Shown here piece after piece: positions 9,268 through 21,261 of a stretch of 64,000 bases of DNA; position 1 is the first letter of the stretch; every line of letters begins with the position of its first letter. Position numbers and translations under genes: made by a program. Location of the stretch: assembly GCA_021399445.1 (NCBI GenBank), contig JAJTUQ010000003.1, positions 496,001 to 560,000 of the forward strand. The letters run 5' to 3'. Below the pieces are notes generated by a model. That model saw only the letters and a program-made list of their open reading frames with translations, was not told where the DNA came from and searched no databases. The stretch is from Xylogone sp. PMI_703. Lineage: Eukaryota; Ascomycota; Leotiomycetes.

Positions 9268-10548
9268 TACACACTACCCCGGGTGTAAAATGGTATTTCT
9301 TATACAGATCTGGAAAACTTAATTAATTATGGCGCATTTTAGGGACCAGTCGGGTCGCTGCTTCCGGATGATGGCTTGAACTCTTCGGTTCGGCTTGCTC
9401 GGCATTCAACAATGTGTATGGTAGTTCATGTATACAACCATTGCCCCGTGCCGAGTGATGTTGTATGTAAAGGCCTGCATTCTATTGCTTGGCTAGGTCT
9501 TATCTCTTCGATCGTTCCCAGGCCTGTAAGGGCTGCAGGGTGATATGCACACCGCTTTCTGTATTTTACGCGGGGCTTTAGGATGCGCTTATCAGTGTCT
9601 CTGTTTCATCCGCTGAAACTGGGGGTTTTTAAGTCAGATGGGCTGAAGTATTCTCCACCTTTCAAAGCCGTTATCACACTAGATGATTGTTTAGGCAGGT
9701 GCTAAATCCCTACGACGGAGCCTAGTGTAGATGAAAATGCAAATCAGAAACCCCGGTAGGTTTGTAGGGACAGAGAAAGGCCAATTGAATGATAGATACC
9801 GGCTAATGGTTCACACATCATTGATCGTAGAACTTGACTCCTCAACCGGTATCGAGAAATGAGCCAGGGGCAGGTTTATAAGCTGAGCGGGCTGGGTTGG
9901 TTTGCATTCGTTGATAGTTTATATCCGGGTATGTTTACAATAGCCGAACCAATCCATGAGACGGTCTACGATTGTTGCCAAACCGGAGCCTTAAATCCGT
10001 CTACGATTTCCCAGCTTGAGTCTTGAATAGGTTTATAATACTACCCTGCAAATCTCAACATTCGTCCGCCGCATATTCTTACTCAAATGACTTGTCGAAC
10101 GAAGTGGTGGGCCACTTCGTCAATGACCCTTGAATATGGTATAGCTCTCGGCCACTAGACCACTTATATCTAACTCGAAGGCTTCAGAACCTTGTTAATC
10201 TAAATCATAAAGAGAAATAATCTTCAAAATCTCACCCGGTTAAAGGTAAATCCTCCTTAGTTTGACAGTCATTGGAGTGAGAATATGCGGTGCAATGCCA
10301 CCCTAAATGATCTCTATGTCTCTTGGTTTACGACAACCATTACTCCTTGTATACGCTGGAGTCTGGAGATGCAAACAATGTCAGCAACTATGTAAGATAA
10401 AGCGATGAGTATAGGTCCGCATTCTCATCCCTGGCTGGTACTATAGACCGCAGCTAACTACCTGGCTTCTGCCTGTACAATAACCAAGGTCTCACTCGCC
10501 TCGCCAAATCTCTCGCTCCAGATCTTGAGCTTGCTCCCCAACAGCAAA

Positions 10549-11731
10549 ATGTTCCATCAAAGATACTCATGCGATCGTTGCCGCCAGAATAAGGTGCGAT
10601 GCATTAAGAATTGGGAATTAACAACGGCTGTTGGGCGCGGCGGCAACCATTTCCCCCCATGCGAGCGATGTACAAAGGCGAACGTGCCCTGCGTGTACAG
10701 TTGTATGTCATGTATCTGCCTTGTACACTATGTATTTTCTTTCTTAGACTGATCAATTCATCGCGTCATCTGTAGTCAGGCAGAAACACAGGCGATCAAA
10801 AGGGGAAAATACAGACGGCCCATCGCCCAGAGGAAATACAAGTCTCAGTCAAGATCTCTCGAGCATGCTCTCGAGTAGCGATGTTGCAGGATATGACCTC
10901 AACGACCTGGTGATGCCGTCATTTGATACGACCATGGCCTTCATCGACGATGGCGACGTATACAGCTGGAACAATAACCCTGACCTCACATATAATAGAG
11001 ACGGTGAAAATAGGATCCAAGAGAGCTCAGGGACCAGCGCTCTGTGGGCCAACCCAACACCTTCTCAGGACGAAGGAACAAAAGAGACACTGAATGAGCA
11101 GCTGATGAAGCTGAGCAACCGGGCCACGGGCGCCACACGAGAACTTGAAGCCGCGATACCTACTACGCCCTTAACAGTAAACTCCCCCGTGGTGCATGAA
11201 GCGTTTGAGGCCGCGAATGCTTTGGTGCACATTATCAACAGCATCCCTTTGGCGGAAAGCACATATGGCTCGTCGCCACCCTTGTCCCGCGATGAAAGCG
11301 AGCGACAGCCGCGTACCGAACACAGCTCCATCTTTCTTGCTCTCGCCTCTCACCAGCACGTCCTAGCCCTCTTCCGCGCAGTTTGTGACTCTATTAAGAA
11401 GTCCTTGGGGTCCATAGGTCAAGGGACCGAGCCGCAATTACAGCTGCAAGCTTTGCACGGCGTTGGATCGTCCTCTGCGCAATTCATCATGGTTCTGCAG
11501 CTCCTCATGCACCTACTCAACCGCATGGGTCGCAGCCTTCGAATGGGGAGCCGAAAGAATAGTACTGACCAACACGAGCTGACGTTTGGGCTTAAAGACG
11601 GCGGAGAAAGCGATAGCTCACAAGGTATTGTCGACTCTGCTCAAGTCATGCTCAGAACCCTACCTGATGAGCATGTCAAGCTTAGTGAGCTCATTCAGGA
11701 ACTTCAAGCTTGCATAGAGGAGGGAGTTTGA
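10549..11731 (+). CDS. Zn2Cys6 regulator, AflR-type
   Basis: Two exons (10549-10702, 10776-11731) give 369 residues; the 73-bp intron has a GTATGT donor and follows directly after the zinc cluster. The start is the first ATG in frame, with good context. Cysteines at residues 8, 11, 18, 38, 41 and 48 form the cluster. The third loop has 19 residues, far longer than the usual 5-9, and no splice sites lie in it. The rest has the layout of AflR-family secondary-metabolism regulators: an acidic linker, then a helical region around FLALASHQHVLALFRAV. It should be nuclear. The closest coding genes are a pseudogene and the 0.3-7.4 kb group, which it might control; this is only positional. Confidence 0.8.
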
Positions 11732-12457
11732 GTTTAGATTGAAGAGGGTCAATAGACATATATATTACGGCATTTTACCGGAGCCGACTATAACGTTCCT
11801 GCTATGATCGTAAGAGTTCAGTCCTACTGATTGACTGACAGTAGGTAAGGTAAAAGGCTAGAGAGTGAAGTGTTCACGTACAAGAGAGTTACTAGATACT
11901 AGATATTTAGATCTGCTAAAGATCAATTGAGTGGAGCACGAAGCTCCCGGTAGACAGGAGCTTCCTACTCCTTAGATACTCAACTACTAACAGGGGTATT
12001 GTCACACCCTACAGCTACGGTATGGGTAATTGAATCAATTCTGTACTGGAGTTTGGAATACAGTATTTACAGAGAGAGCTTGAATATGTGGTGGTTGGCG
12101 CACAGGCCACCGCTCTTTACGTGCTTTTACGCTTTGCTCGTTTCTTCTCGGCCTTGCCGGCACGAGCGCCACATTTGCCCGAACCCCATGCTTGGCGCTG
12201 GTGCCGTTCACTCCCTTGTATTTTAGGCATCAATATTTCGGTAGTTCTCGTAGCCTCAGGCTTTAGCTAGCAGTAGGCTGTACACCTCTGAATTTAGCAT
12301 CCTTTCCTCCACCTCCATAGCAGGTAGTAACAATATCTACGTTTGACCCGCCTCAATTCATTAGAAGTAATTTCCATAAAGTGAATACTATCAATTTAGA
12401 TCAAGAATTCGTCTCGAATCCACTAATTTTTGTCACCGCCCCGAGCATGGTCGAGTA
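11732..12457. other. Intergenic
   Basis: This follows the regulator and precedes the NLR-lipase remnant. No gene, RNA or clear repeat was found; short open frames at 11999-12270 have no recognisable features. Confidence 0.5.
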
Positions 12458-13317
12458 TTAAGTCCAATTTAGGAGCAGCATAACGAAATACTCATTAATG
12501 TCTTCAGAGGTAGAAGGCCCCTTTCAAGCTCGGATATGCACTGTTTTGAAAAGTAATTGAACACAGAAAGTTTTAAAACTCGATCATGGATTGGTGCTAA
12601 GTTTGATCCACGATGTGGAGTAGATAAGAAGATAATCGATTTGACTGATACAAGGGTGTTTTTGTGGATATCATCATTCTGACCTAAAATATAGGCCTTT
12701 TTAACTACCAAGCCGACTATAGAATGTGCAACAAATACAATAGGTCTTTTCCCGACGTGGGTTTCGGCATCGGAGTCGTTATGCATAAACTGGGTTGCAC
12801 AAAGTAAATCTCTTGCAAAATCAGATATTCTAGATATGCTTGCAGGCCCTAGGAAATTTGCGTTATATCCAAATGTAAGGGTTCTAGCGGTCTGGATTTT
12901 GGGCTCTAAGGATAGCCAAATCTGTGGCCTGAAAAGCTCTGGATCATGATCCTTCGACCATGTTTGACGGCTTGATCCACCGAGGCCGCGTACAAATATG
13001 AAGTCTAATGTTGGCAGTGCAGCAGATTCATAGAGGACAGTCAAACCTAGACAATCCAGTCGTCTGTCTTGGTATCTTGTTTGTTCCTGTGCAATAGCGC
13101 TTGAATTTTTACTGGGTGAGGCACCATTTTGAAGTTGTTCATTTGAAGGTGTTCATTTGAAGGTGCAATCTGCGTTCAGGAGCTACCATTATTAGGAACC
13201 ACATTTTCGTTAGGAATGTCTATAGCACTCGAAACATTGGTTGATGGAGGTTCTGATTCTGGAGGTATCTGCTTTTTGGCCTTCGGAGCCTTACGTTTAG
13301 CAAGGATCTTTCTGAAC
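12458..13317 (-). pseudogene. Remnant of a fungal NLR-type lipase-like (SesB/DUF676-like) domain
   Basis: An open frame on the minus strand (13044-12469, extending upstream to about 13150) resembles the N-terminal alpha/beta-hydrolase effector domain of fungal NLR/STAND incompatibility proteins. It has an FVRGLGG loop (normally HG), a TWSKDHDP segment, an AHSIVGLVVKKA elbow keeping Ser, and FLSTPHRGS. A frameshift near 12515 puts the conserved SEDINE continuation in another frame. A 14-bp tandem duplication at 13137-13164 shifts the upstream frame, which then meets a stop. Upstream, a basic segment (KRKAPKAKK) may be the original N-terminus. No NACHT or repeat domain follows. It is a truncated, decayed gene. 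The family call is good; the original extent is unknown. Confidence 0.7.
13137..13164. repeat. 14-bp tandem duplication inside the pseudogene
   Basis: The unit gttcatttgaaggt occurs twice in direct succession. As 14 is not a multiple of three, it shifts the frame of the NLR-lipase remnant; removing one unit would rejoin the upstream and downstream frames at that point. Confidence 0.9.
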
Positions 13318-14799
13318 TAGTAATCCTTTTAGGTGAGATAGAAACGGAATGCGTGGGTTTATAATAGGGTTATTTATACATGCAACATCTATTTGGTATT
13401 CATCTCGATATAAAACTGGCGATCAAGCATGATCCAGAAAGGCCGGAATACGAGAAAGCATGACCGCTGAAAAAAAGATGTGGGAGAGAAGCGTGATGTC
13501 AATAAATTAGTAGTTATCCGTCTGAGATGGCTGTGTTGTGCCGTTGTCGGGGCTTACATCGCAGCACCGTATCCAATCATTTTGAAGGCCCTGGGTAAGG
13601 TGTCTTCAATTGTGTCGGTTGGTTATTTGAAATACTATCAATAGAAGATATCAAGAGCAGTAATAGAGAATTCAGGTCCCAAAAAAGATAAAAACAACCG
13701 TCCAGCTCTGTATGTGCCAGTAATTGGCAACTCGTCCTATAAGAACATGGCATGGTTTGAGGCTCCCTGAGGAAGGCGCTTTGCCTTGGCAGGAGCAGGG
13801 TGATGGACCTCCTCTTGTCTGGACTCTTTTGCAATTAATTATGATTCCATGAGAAGAAAGCGAGGTTTCGAAGGGCTGCGTGAGTTACTCAGGTCCAGAT
13901 GCGCTCCTCTGCTGCCCTGACTCCGAATGATTGAACATTGCACGTACCTGCACATTTTGTTTCTCACAACTGTATCATTTCATATGAAAAACTTTTCGAA
14001 AGCCCAGGTGAATTCAGGATAATTAATGAACCACTACAATTACAGGCTGCAGCGCGGCTTGCAGCCTCCAAATCGTGCTTGGGTCCGATAGTGCAGCCGG
14101 ATTGTCAGCGCTGCGGCCACATTCCGCACCCTAAAGTAGACTTATGGTTGTGGAGGATGAGTCCACGGCCGACAACATGCTGAGACGTCTCATAGAAAGG
14201 AATCAACAAGATAAAATGATCAGCACTTTACAGTAAGATGTGTATTATTGCCAGCACTTCGCGATTACCTTGCACGTGTTTTCGAAGCCCGATGACGCTG
14301 ACAGCCTCCCCCACTAGCAAAATTTCCCAAAGAAGATGTTGACGAAAAGCTGAGAAGATCAGATCTCCGTGCTCCCCAGCTCACAATCTAGGAGCCGGAA
14401 AATCATGTAATCAGCCCATTATCGGCGCAGTTAGCAGCATTGTGCGCTAGAAGTCAGCCAATTCGGTAGTTAGATTTGATAGCTAATACTATCAACTAGG
14501 TGACCAAAATTGTAGGATGGGGCTTGACGGATAATGTGAATCTGTAATATATTGGTAAGGAATCACGGATCTTGATTTTGAGTTATTTTTGCTTCCGTCA
14601 TAGCTTGCTAATCCATCTTTCGTGGACTTTAGAAATGATCTTTACGCGTGGCTTCTATCTCTTAATTTTATTCGTGTGATTGCAAAGACTCTGATGTAAG
14701 ACCTACCGAGCAGCCTAAGATATAAAGTTCGTCCAAAGTCTCCAAAAGGAACTTCACTCCAGCGAGTAGATCTCTTCCTGTCTAGCCAACACATTCACG
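13318..14799. other. Intergenic
   Basis: About 1.5 kb with no recognisable gene. Open frames at 13577-13834 and 13938-14183 lack family features. It includes the promoter of the secreted protein beginning at 14800. Confidence 0.5.
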
Positions 14800-15911
14800 A
14801 TGCTTCCCACCCTTTTGCCCATGTTGCTACTTGCGTTTTCTAACGCCAGCCCAACTTCAATATCAAGTGTAACGTCTTCATGTCCACCTGTTGAGGGCAC
14901 TTTCAATGTTACGAACTTCCAGCTATACCCTGAAAATGTTGACTGGGATTCCATTCACTGCAAGTTCTACATCGGGTAGGCTATCACTCAATCTTATAAT
15001 TGTAACACTAATCTCTAATGTATGACAGCTCGAACTTCAATGGCTCTGTCTTAGTATACGATCCATATACTCAAGAACAGTCGGTCATCTCTTTCCCAGG
15101 AATCACTGGCGTTGTACCCTACCATGTTTCGGGTGTGGATTTTGACTTCAGAACTGGATATATCTACTTCCAGGGCAATTCTCGTACTCCATATGTCACC
15201 GGAGGCCAAAATCTCTCAGGCCCGAATACCTTGATTAAATACGACACTTCAACACAAAAGGTTGTTTTTATCGCTGATCTGGCGCCTTTTCAAGCCCAGG
15301 TACAGAATCAGACTGGTGTATTTACCAGTAGATTCCAGGACATGGCAGAAGATATTGAGGGCAACAGCTACACAATTGCGTCTTACGGAAACTCTATCGC
15401 CAAAGTCTCCCATTCTGGTGAAGTATCTATTTTCTACGCACCAGGAACAAATAGTTCCGTTTACGGCTTTGGTGGTATTTCTTCATGGGGACACGTCTTT
15501 GTGTTAGTGGACAACGCATCTCAGTCAATACGTCGCTTTACTGTTCCACCGACTTCCATGAATATCGAAGAGGTAAACGTGCCGAACTTGCCAACTAATG
15601 TAACTTTCGACTTCGACGAGGCCTACCTACCGCCTAAATACAATGGTCGTGTCCTCCTAGCCGCCGATGACAATATAGGTATCCGGGTGTTCTATTCGGT
15701 AGATAGTTGGATCTCTGCGACTTACTTAGGCGTTGTGCCCAATACTATTGCTGGAGGAGTTAGTACGGCTGTTGTTCAGATTTCTGAAAGTATTTATATC
15801 AGTAATGAGTACTTTTCCGATACTGGCGTCTTTCAAGTCCCTGGGAATCGGACGGAGTTTCCTTTTATAGACATCACAACTGCAGTTGAAAGTTTACTGG
15901 ATGGTATCTAG
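14800..15911 (+). CDS. Secreted Tri14-like beta-propeller protein
   Basis: Two exons (14800-14975, 15029-15911) give 352 residues; the 53-bp intron splits a glycine codon and ends in GACAG. The first 17-20 residues are a hydrophobic signal peptide (MLPTLLPMLLLAFSNAS). The rest matches the pattern of fungal Tri14-like/SMP-30-related proteins: EGTFNVTNFQLYPENVDWDS after the signal, then repeated strands (VYDPYTQ, HVSGVDFD, FQDMAEDIEGN, GFGGISSWG). Many N-x-S/T sites fit secretion. Tri14 is associated with trichothecene clusters in Fusarium, but relatives are widespread, and none of the trichothecene biosynthetic genes is visible here. Biochemical function is not established. The gene stands alone, with a metallo-beta-lactamase-fold gene convergent to it. 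Confidence 0.78.
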
Positions 15912-16362
15912 GGTTGTATTCTACCTTTTGTCAGCAGTTATGCTCTCCGTTTTCTCGATATAAAGGTTCTGTAAGGAAAGCTAGGATATTGAGATTACCT
16001 CACTTCTTCTATACTTCTATAGCAACATCTATGAGCCTATGGCGTTATAACACAAATATTAAGCTATTATATATATAAATTGTATAGTACCCAAACTTTT
16101 TCACTGTTAATCGTAATGATGTACAGTACATAAAGGGTAAGCCCAGAAATCTCTTCACACACACGTTCGCTAACTCTAACGGCTGTGATTAGCCAACCAA
16201 CTACGTAAGCAATAATTAGTTAACTATCTCTCACAGGATCACTTGGATACATAAGATGTAAAGTGTCATATTCTGCGGAAAGGTTTTCTTTAATATAAAG
16301 AAATAATATCTTACACTATATTCAAGTGGTTAAGTTTCGCTTCCTGTAATAATAATTCAAAT
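15912..16362. other. AT-rich intergenic, convergent tails
   Basis: It lies between convergent genes and has AT-rich runs near 16050-16080. No coding or repeat feature was found. Confidence 0.5.
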
Positions 16363-17572
16363 TTACTCTAATGTATATGTTATTCCAGCAGTGCAGGGGG
16401 TTATAACTCCAGGAACGCGTTTCTCATATTCCGTTCTAAATCTCCATCCGGTACAATGCCCCGCTAGTAAAACTTTCGGCTCTAAATTTGCCATATCATT
16501 AACTGTTTTGGAAAGCTTGTCGGGCGCAGCATCAGACAGGTGGTAGCCGCCTGCAACGCAATAGAGCTTGCAGCCACTGCCGTGTTCAAGAGCATTCAAA
16601 CTTGTATTAATTACACCAGCATGCCCGCAACCCGCAAAAACAACTAGACCCTTGCCTACTGAGTATTAGCCACATCATCACGTTTAGAGCGGCTTAACTT
16701 ACCTTTCAACTTGCACATAACATACCTCTCCTCAGAAATCGTCTCGTCCGGGACCCATTGGCCTGACTGCGTTCCTTCAGTCTCTAGCTTGATTCCGCCA
16801 GCCAGGCCGCTCTCGTACGAAGTACACCTAGGGATTTCGCCTGATACCATGAACATATCATCAAGAACGCAGTGAGAGTCCGATGATTCCAACACCGTGG
16901 CCCCGGCAGCCGTAATTTCTGCCGGGGTAGGATCTGCCTCCAGCGATATCGGGCCGTTTGGGGTCACGATCCCTCGGTATGCCGGCCGTGAAGGGTGCAA
17001 ATCGACGATTACTCTATGTGAAGGATCACTACGTCGCTCCTGAATCATTTTGATGGCACGAAGAAGCCCACCTAAACAAAGTTAGTACTGTGTGATAAAC
17101 AGCTTGAGATTATACTGCACCCGAATGATCACGGTGGTAGTGGGAAAGGACAATGTGATCGATAGCGTTAAGATCCACCCCTATTCGACTTGCATTTCGG
17201 GCCCAAAGCTCGTCTTCTGGGCCAGCGTCAAAGAGAAGAGATCTACTTATATTATCTTTTGTCGCTGTCTGAAGGGTGCACCATTTGTTAGCTTATCTAA
17301 CAGCTCGGTCGTCACAGTTTCTTTCTTCTAATTTGACCCACAATCATCATACTCAGTCCATGGGCTCCGCAGCAAATGCTGCTCATCTTCATTTCGGCTG
17401 ATGCGCCGCCCCGTGCATTTTGATGAGGAATCTGCGAAAGAGGAATGCTCATAAAATTACTGGCATATCTGACAGCCGGATTTGGCGATGGTGAGATAGG
17501 ATCTAGCTCATCGGTTATAATAACCTTCACATCGATTCGATCGACCTCCACGAGTGTAGCGCTGTTAACCAT
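16363..17572 (-). CDS. Metallo-beta-lactamase-fold hydrolase (DHPS-like)
   Basis: Four exons (17572-17338, 17264-17121, 17071-16703, 16655-16363) give 346 residues; introns are 73, 49 and 47 bp. The first donor is GTCAAA, weaker than the others. The HxHxDH metal site ([10 protein letters not shown]) crosses the exon 2/3 junction near residues 118-126. Later motifs are [13 protein letters not shown] and LLAGHCTGW, giving the further metal-binding histidines. This matches the family of archaeal 7,8-dihydropterin-6-methyl-4-(beta-D-ribofuranosyl)aminobenzene-5'-phosphate synthase, whose fungal members have unknown substrates. It is probably cytosolic, as no signal peptide is seen. Frame continuity and the motifs in all four exons support the model. 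Confidence 0.83.
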
Positions 17573-19406
17573 CTTGGCCGTTGTGAAAGAGACCGCAAGA
17601 TGCGAATAATAATAAAGGAAAGTGACGAGCGAAATTGGAGACAATACAAGATAAATAATAACCTCCTGATGGATTTGACTGCATGAGAGATCCGGTCTTA
17701 CTTTATACTCAGCGGTGAGAAGGAAGGGGGAGCATCTCGGACATGGCGGGTGGGTTTCCTGAGCCGTACAATCTGTTCGGCGAACTATATCAGCCCATCT
17801 AATGAGCACTTAGTGATCGCATGGATACGTAATGCCGCATTAGCTGCATAGAGAATCCTTGATTTCTAATAGCTCACCTAATGCTGTATTGGAATATTCC
17901 TAATGATTGGGCGTACCTGTATTAGTATAGATCACTTCAGCTATGTGATCTAGGCTTTGAATCCCGCATTTCCGAGAATAAAATGATTTATCCAACTGAT
18001 TTAAGCTGTCTGGCGTTTCAGAACAGAAATACAGTTATATTGTCTATTAGACTAGCTTACGGATTCCATCCGAAGTTACCATGCACATAGACCATTAGCA
18101 ATATCACCGTAGAAGTATAAAAAGTACTATTATCCGTCTAAATACGTATAGCAGAACTACCACGGCCTATTATATGACGGTAGCTCCTGTCTCTATTATA
18201 ACACTACTAGGAATCAATAAATATATCTTTAAACCTCTCGTTAAAATCTTTAACGGCTGCTTCTCAATATCCGTTATTATTTTGTAAAATATAGTTACGT
18301 ATAGAATATATATATTAACTAACCTCATTAAGAAACAAATTTCGCTATATAATAGTGTAAAGCCATTAGTATAACTCAAATAGTTATACAAATTAGGTTA
18401 ACACATTAATACGTAACGTATAACCAAATTATGGGTCTTAAGCAAAATTAAGTCGGCGAGGTAAGTCGGCGAGGTAAGTCGGCGATATTTTCTAGGCGCC
18501 AAGCAAGATGCTATTGGTAGTTGCTGAAAGTTAGGCACCATAGCAAGTCACATTTTTGGTTAAATCAAGACAGTACGAATTACAGGCGGCAAAGTACGAG
18601 TGCCAAATAAATACTTTATCCGCCGCCTGATCGCGGGCCGCAGCACACAGGGAACCGTTCCGATGGCACAGCTAACTTGATTCCCAGAAAGTGCTAGCGG
18701 CAACTTGGCAACGATTTTAATTTCAATATCATTGGTGATGAATATGAATGCGGAACAGGCATGCTCTCACATTGGCAGACCAAAAATCTGACTACATGCC
18801 TGAAACTCCTACAATTGCACAATTCTTTCAATGTGAGGGAAGTTATTTGCCTATTACTTACGTACCAAGAGGCCATTAGTGAGAATCACCCCGTTTTGGA
18901 TATTGATATACTTGTAGAACAAGTCAAGCGATGGTATACATGGCCGAGCCGCTAAATTCTACCGGATCTTAATGATTAACAAGAACAGAAGATTAAATTA
19001 GTTTCAAGAAAAGAGGGCTGTAACAAGCGCCTTGGATTGTAAACAACCTTGTAGTACTGGTGTCAGAAGACTTGACTAGCTTTGCCGTCATCTTGCGGGT
19101 CGCCATAATACCATGGCAGGAGGTATCTTGTAGGCAGACATTATCGGTATGCACTTTGGCCATACCCAGCAAACAGCAGACCTGTCCCACGACGTGGAAT
19201 AATTGGTACGCAAGCGATGATACCATTCATTTCCAGGGTAGTTTCTTCACGCATGCTTCACCGAAAGCAATGCCATCCCATTACTAATTTGTATACAATC
19301 TCCAGTGAATGAGCACCAAGAAGGCGGAAATATGAAATTAAATGTGTCCTCAATGGAATGAAGGCAAAAGACTGCCAGGCAATAAACAAGATCTAAACTC
19401 AGGACA
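17573..19406. other. AT-rich intergenic
   Basis: About 1.8 kb with no supportable gene. A small tandem array of GTCGGCGAGGTAA-like units (about three) lies near 18452-18486. AT-rich stretches cover about 18100-18420. Open frames at 18694-18955 and 18993-19287 overlap on both strands and have no family features. Confidence 0.5.
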
Positions 19407-20393
19407 CTATCCGTAAAATCTCCATTGAGTCGGGACCTCTCCAGTTTTGGGAATTTCTGGACCTGGTAAAATCTCTCTCAGGAGCTCATTCACTCCTATG
19501 CCCATCTCAGCACATTTCTTCCATTGCCGTGAATAACCAAGGCTGACTTCCTCGAATCGACACCCATCCCTCCAATCGGTCCTCCGAATATGAAGATGGC
19601 CACTAACTACCACCTTGGCATTGAATCTCCGATGCCAATTGTCCGTCAATTTGGTACCACACCATAGGCTAAACCTTGGGATAAATTTGAGTGTCACCAA
19701 GTCTTCCCGTAATGGCCAATGGTTTGCAATAACAAGAGGCAACAACGGGAATTGTGCTCTCGCAGCCTCTAATTTCGTCTCAAATTTCTGAACAAGCACT
19801 TTGCACCAATCTTGCCGACTAGGATGCGGATCTGGATGAAGCAAAAACTCATCTGTAGCTTCCGTATCTTTCTCCCTTGCCCAAGGGATAGCACCCTCCA
19901 AGCTCACATCGTCAGGCCTGAACGAATAATCGTACAATGTAAAAATTGGGGCAATAACAGCTGGACCGCCTTCTCCTTCCCAAACACGAAAGTCGTCCTC
20001 AGGGGTAAGAACGTCATATTCTCGTGCTATATCAACGCACTCTTGATATTTCTGCTCTCCTCGGACCCCGGTGCCAGATTTACCGGGCAGTGTGTATAGC
20101 TCGTGATTGCCAGGGCACCACCAAACGGTATCGAAGCATACCGCCGCTCTAGAGAATGCTAATCGTAAATGCTCAACAGATTCTCCAACGTCTCCGCATA
20201 GAATGAGTCCATCTCCTGGATGAGGTGTCAGCTTTGACCAAGCTACTTTGTTGTCCGGGAAGCCGACATGGATATCGCCGATGGCGTAAAGCTTGCCCGC
20301 GGGCATTTTCCTTGGGGAACTTGAGCCGTCGGATGTATCAATTGCCTTTCCCTGTCCAAGTAGTTCGGAGACTTGAGGATTGGAGGCCATCAT
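19407..20393 (-). CDS. Calcineurin-like metallophosphoesterase
   Basis: A single exon of 328 residues starting at the ATG at 20393. All metallophosphoesterase blocks are present in order: GDIH (about residue 38), GDVGE, GNHE, a NHWP block and GHLH. These bind two metal ions. The family hydrolyses phosphomonoesters, diesters or nucleotide substrates; the specific one cannot be told. There is no signal peptide or membrane segment, so it should be intracellular. Length is typical of short fungal Ser/Thr-phosphatase-like proteins. It has no obvious functional partner in its neighbours. Confidence 0.88.
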   Translation of the reverse strand: MMASNPQVSELLGQGKAIDTSDGSSSPRKMPAGKLYAIGDIHVGFPDNKVAWSKLTPHPGDGLILCGDVGESVEHLRLAFSRAAVCFDTVWWCPGNHELYTLPGKSGTGVRGEQKYQECVDIAREYDVLTPEDDFRVWEGEGGPAVIAPIFTLYDYSFRPDDVSLEGAIPWAREKDTEATDEFLLHPDPHPSRQDWCKVLVQKFETKLEAARAQFPLLPLVIANHWPLREDLVTLKFIPRFSLWCGTKLTDNWHRRFNAKVVVSGHLHIRRTDWRDGCRFEEVSLGYSRQWKKCAEMGIGVNELLREILPGPEIPKTGEVPTQWRFYG

Positions 20394-21261
20394 TGTGAAG
20401 CTGTAAACTGAAGCCTCGGATGTGATGACGAGTCGTTTGTCAATGTTAGGATTTACAAATCTTACTGTACCTGAGTAAGCACGCCGAGAGCCGAAAACGG
20501 CGCCTCAAAAACAGATCGTGTTTCATTAAACGAAAATACTAAAGTTAGGATTAGCAACAAATTTTCTACTTTGATGTTTTATATTATAAAATAAGTACTA
20601 TAAAAATACTTTATATAAACGGATAAAATATTTTTTTTTGGCTGCTAAATTCGGCCGGTTTGGTCGCTGTTTTATGCAGCCTCGACCGCTCCTTGAACTG
20701 CGCCACCAGCGCCCGTGCCTCGCCGATTGATTGCCACATCTGCTATGCTATCAAACTTGAGCATTTACAGAATCATGTAGAGAGATCTCATAGGACTACC
20801 TCACAGCGTGATATTTAATATTTAATATGAGTACCACACGGCTTATGGTTTGATTTAGTTGATTTGGTCTGGTAAAAAAAGAGCACGTGAACATAGGGCT
20901 GACTGCCTACATGAAAACCACAATTTCTCAACATATATCAATCACCAATCATCAAATTCGGCACACTCAAAGCTTTGCCCGAACTTCAAGCTACTCAAGC
21001 CAGTCAGTCAATTTTTCAACACCGTCTCAATGTGCTCGCACGCACTTACACTACCCAAGTCTTCGGATCGATGCCTCGTTGCACCGCAGGCCGCTGTCTG
21101 ATGCCCTCAATTCACTCCAGCAGATAGTGGGAACCGGTTCATGCCCTCCCGGGTAATCTCTCAAAAGTCACGGTACAGTACGTGCTAAGAGCGAGAAGTG
21201 CCTTACTCCCAGTGGAGATGTCTGCGACAGAGTATTTACCTGCGCCTGTGCCGGCGAGGTG

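Larger units (their letters stand above)
7533..10548. other. Gene-poor, repeat-rich spacer
   Basis: Three kilobases without a supportable gene. It contains three MITE-like elements (listed separately), strongly AT-rich stretches around 7680-7980, and diverged repeats sharing TATACGCGTA near 8258 and 8364. The transition-rich divergence and AT bias would fit repeat-induced point mutation, but this was not measured. Short open frames near 8377-8729 look random. Confidence 0.6.

Noticed and set aside
13938..14183. 81-residue open frame, and an overlapping VVEDESTADN peptide
   Set aside because: The start of the peptide looks a little like a receiver domain, but no further conserved residues follow.
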